Positions 63,137-64,000 of a stretch of DNA of 64,000 bases are shown piece by piece. Each line of letters starts with the position of its first letter. Position 1 is the first letter of the stretch. Origin of the DNA: Lysinibacillus agricola (GTDB lineage Bacteria > Bacillota > Bacilli > Bacillales_A > Planococcaceae); the NCBI RefSeq assembly GCF_016638705.1, contig NZ_CP067341.1:3847501-3911500 (forward strand), read 5' to 3'. The translations under genes and the position numbers were made by a program. The notes beneath the pieces are model-generated. The model saw nothing but the letters and a program-made list of their open reading frames with translations. It was not told where the DNA came from and ran no database searches.

Positions 63137-64000
63137 TTATTTATCGTCTTTTACTTCTTCAAAGTCAGCGTCTACGATACCGTCGTCTTTTTTACCAGCG
63201 TCCGCATCAGTACCTGCTTCGCCACCTTGAGCTGCTTGAGCAGCCGCTGCAGCTTGTTCATATACTTTCATTACTAGTGGCTGTAATACACCATCTAGTT
63301 TTTCTTTAGCAGATTTAATGCCTTCTAATTCGCCAACTTCAAGCGCTTTTTTCAGTTCATCACGAGCATCTTCAACAGATTTTTTCTCGTCTTCTGTAAT
63401 TTGTTCGCCTAAGTCAGCAATTGTTTTGTCAACTTGGAACACTAATTGGTCAGCTTCGTTGCGAAGATCTGCTTCTTCTTTACGTTGAGCATCTGCATCG
63501 GCATTTGCTTCAGCATCTTTTACCATACGTTCAATATCTTCCTCTGATAAACCAGAATCAGATTGGATAACAATTGTTTGTTCTTTGTTTGTACCAAGAT
63601 CTTTCGCTTTAACCGATACGATACCATTTTTATCAATATCGAATGTTACTTCGATTTGTGGTACACCACGTGGTGCTGGTGGAATATCTGCTAATTGGAA
63701 GCGACCTAGTGTTTTGTTGTCTGCTGCCATTGAACGTTCACCTTGCAGTACGTGAATATCTACTGCTGGTTGGTTGTCAGCTGCAGTTGAGAATACTTGT
63801 GATTTAGATGTTGGGATCGTAGTGTTACGGTCAATTAATTTTGTGAATACACCACCCATAGTTTCGATACCTAATGAAAGTGGAGTTACGTCAAGTAGAA
63901 CTACGTCTTTTACATCACCAGTTAATACGCCACCTTGAACAGCAGCACCCATTGCTACAACTTCGTCAGGGTTTACACCACGGTGTGGCTCTTTAGCAGT
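63137..64000 (-). CDS. dnaK: Chaperone DnaK (partial, C-terminal part)
   Basis: The frame is open to the right edge, where it reads [20 protein letters not shown]; the N-terminal part lies outside. About 288 codons remain: the end of the ATPase domain, the linker [19 protein letters not shown], the substrate-binding beta domain and helical lid, ending in an acidic tail ([11 protein letters not shown]). Confidence 0.97.
   Translation of the reverse strand, partial: TAKEPHRGVNPDEVVAMGAAVQGGVLTGDVKDVVLLDVTPLSLGIETMGGVFTKLIDRNTTIPTSKSQVFSTAADNQPAVDIHVLQGERSMAADNKTLGRFQLADIPPAPRGVPQIEVTFDIDKNGIVSVKAKDLGTNKEQTIVIQSDSGLSEEDIERMVKDAEANADADAQRKEEADLRNEADQLVFQVDKTIADLGEQITEDEKKSVEDARDELKKALEVGELEGIKSAKEKLDGVLQPLVMKVYEQAAAAAQAAQGGEAGTDADAGKKDDGIVDADFEEVKDDK

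Overview
The window is low-GC Firmicutes chromosome from a spore former. Gene content (cotJABC, yqfC/yqfD, single-chain GlyS with a T-box, CcpN, FloA/NfeD, KtrAB) and the conserved Bacillales order dnaG-ppsR-ccpN-glyS...recO-era-cdd-dgkA-ybeY-pgpH-phoH-yqfD-yqfC-floA-nfeD-rpsU...deoC...mtaB...rsmE-prmA-dnaJ-dnaK fit Bacillaceae/Planococcaceae. The style of the proteins and intergenic repeats suggests Lysinibacillus or a close relative (inference, no search was run).

Layout. 1-21 kb is core housekeeping sequence, nearly all on the minus strand: DNA replication (dnaG), central-carbon control (ppsR, ccpN), translation (glyS, ybeY, rpsU), repair and ribosome assembly (recO, era), nucleotide salvage (cdd), undecaprenol kinase (dgkA), c-di-AMP hydrolysis (pgpH), sporulation (yqfC, yqfD) and the flotillin operon (nfeD-floA-yqfB). 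A divergent K+ uptake pair (ktrB-ktrA) and the cotJ spore-coat operon follow. An HD-GYP gene at 4.5-6.3 kb is broken by one in-frame stop.

22.8-42.1 kb is a 19.3-kb integrated element next to the 3' end of deoC. It has a tyrosine integrase, a cI-like repressor, Xis- and Cro-like genes, a replication protein, ArpU-like regulators, a Com-like zinc finger and a ClpP-type head protease. It has no capsid, portal, terminase or tail genes, so it looks like a prophage remnant or phage satellite. The rest is unrecognised cargo, including an XRE/ImmA metalloprotease with an overlapping partner, a HIRAN protein and several membrane proteins.

42.1-48.5 kb returns to chromosome: deoC, a transporter/M20 hydrolase/regulator trio and mtaB. 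A second island (48.5-52.6 kb, 4.16 kb) is bracketed by about 150-bp direct repeats of the mtaB promoter plus its first 16 codons. It carries a secreted C39-like protease and small membrane proteins, but no recombinase was seen.

53.2-59.3 kb is a cluster of four related proteins resembling SPOCS/CsxC-type spore-surface proteins. Two are almost identical, and one carries an acidic 42-residue tandem repeat. Three have a conserved sigma-K-like -10 box. A family of dispersed palindromic repeats, with a covarying hairpin at one end and an expandable core, lies 3' of several minus-strand genes and is amplified inside this cluster. 60-64 kb is the rsmE-prmA-dnaJ-dnaK heat-shock region, with dnaK cut by the window edge.
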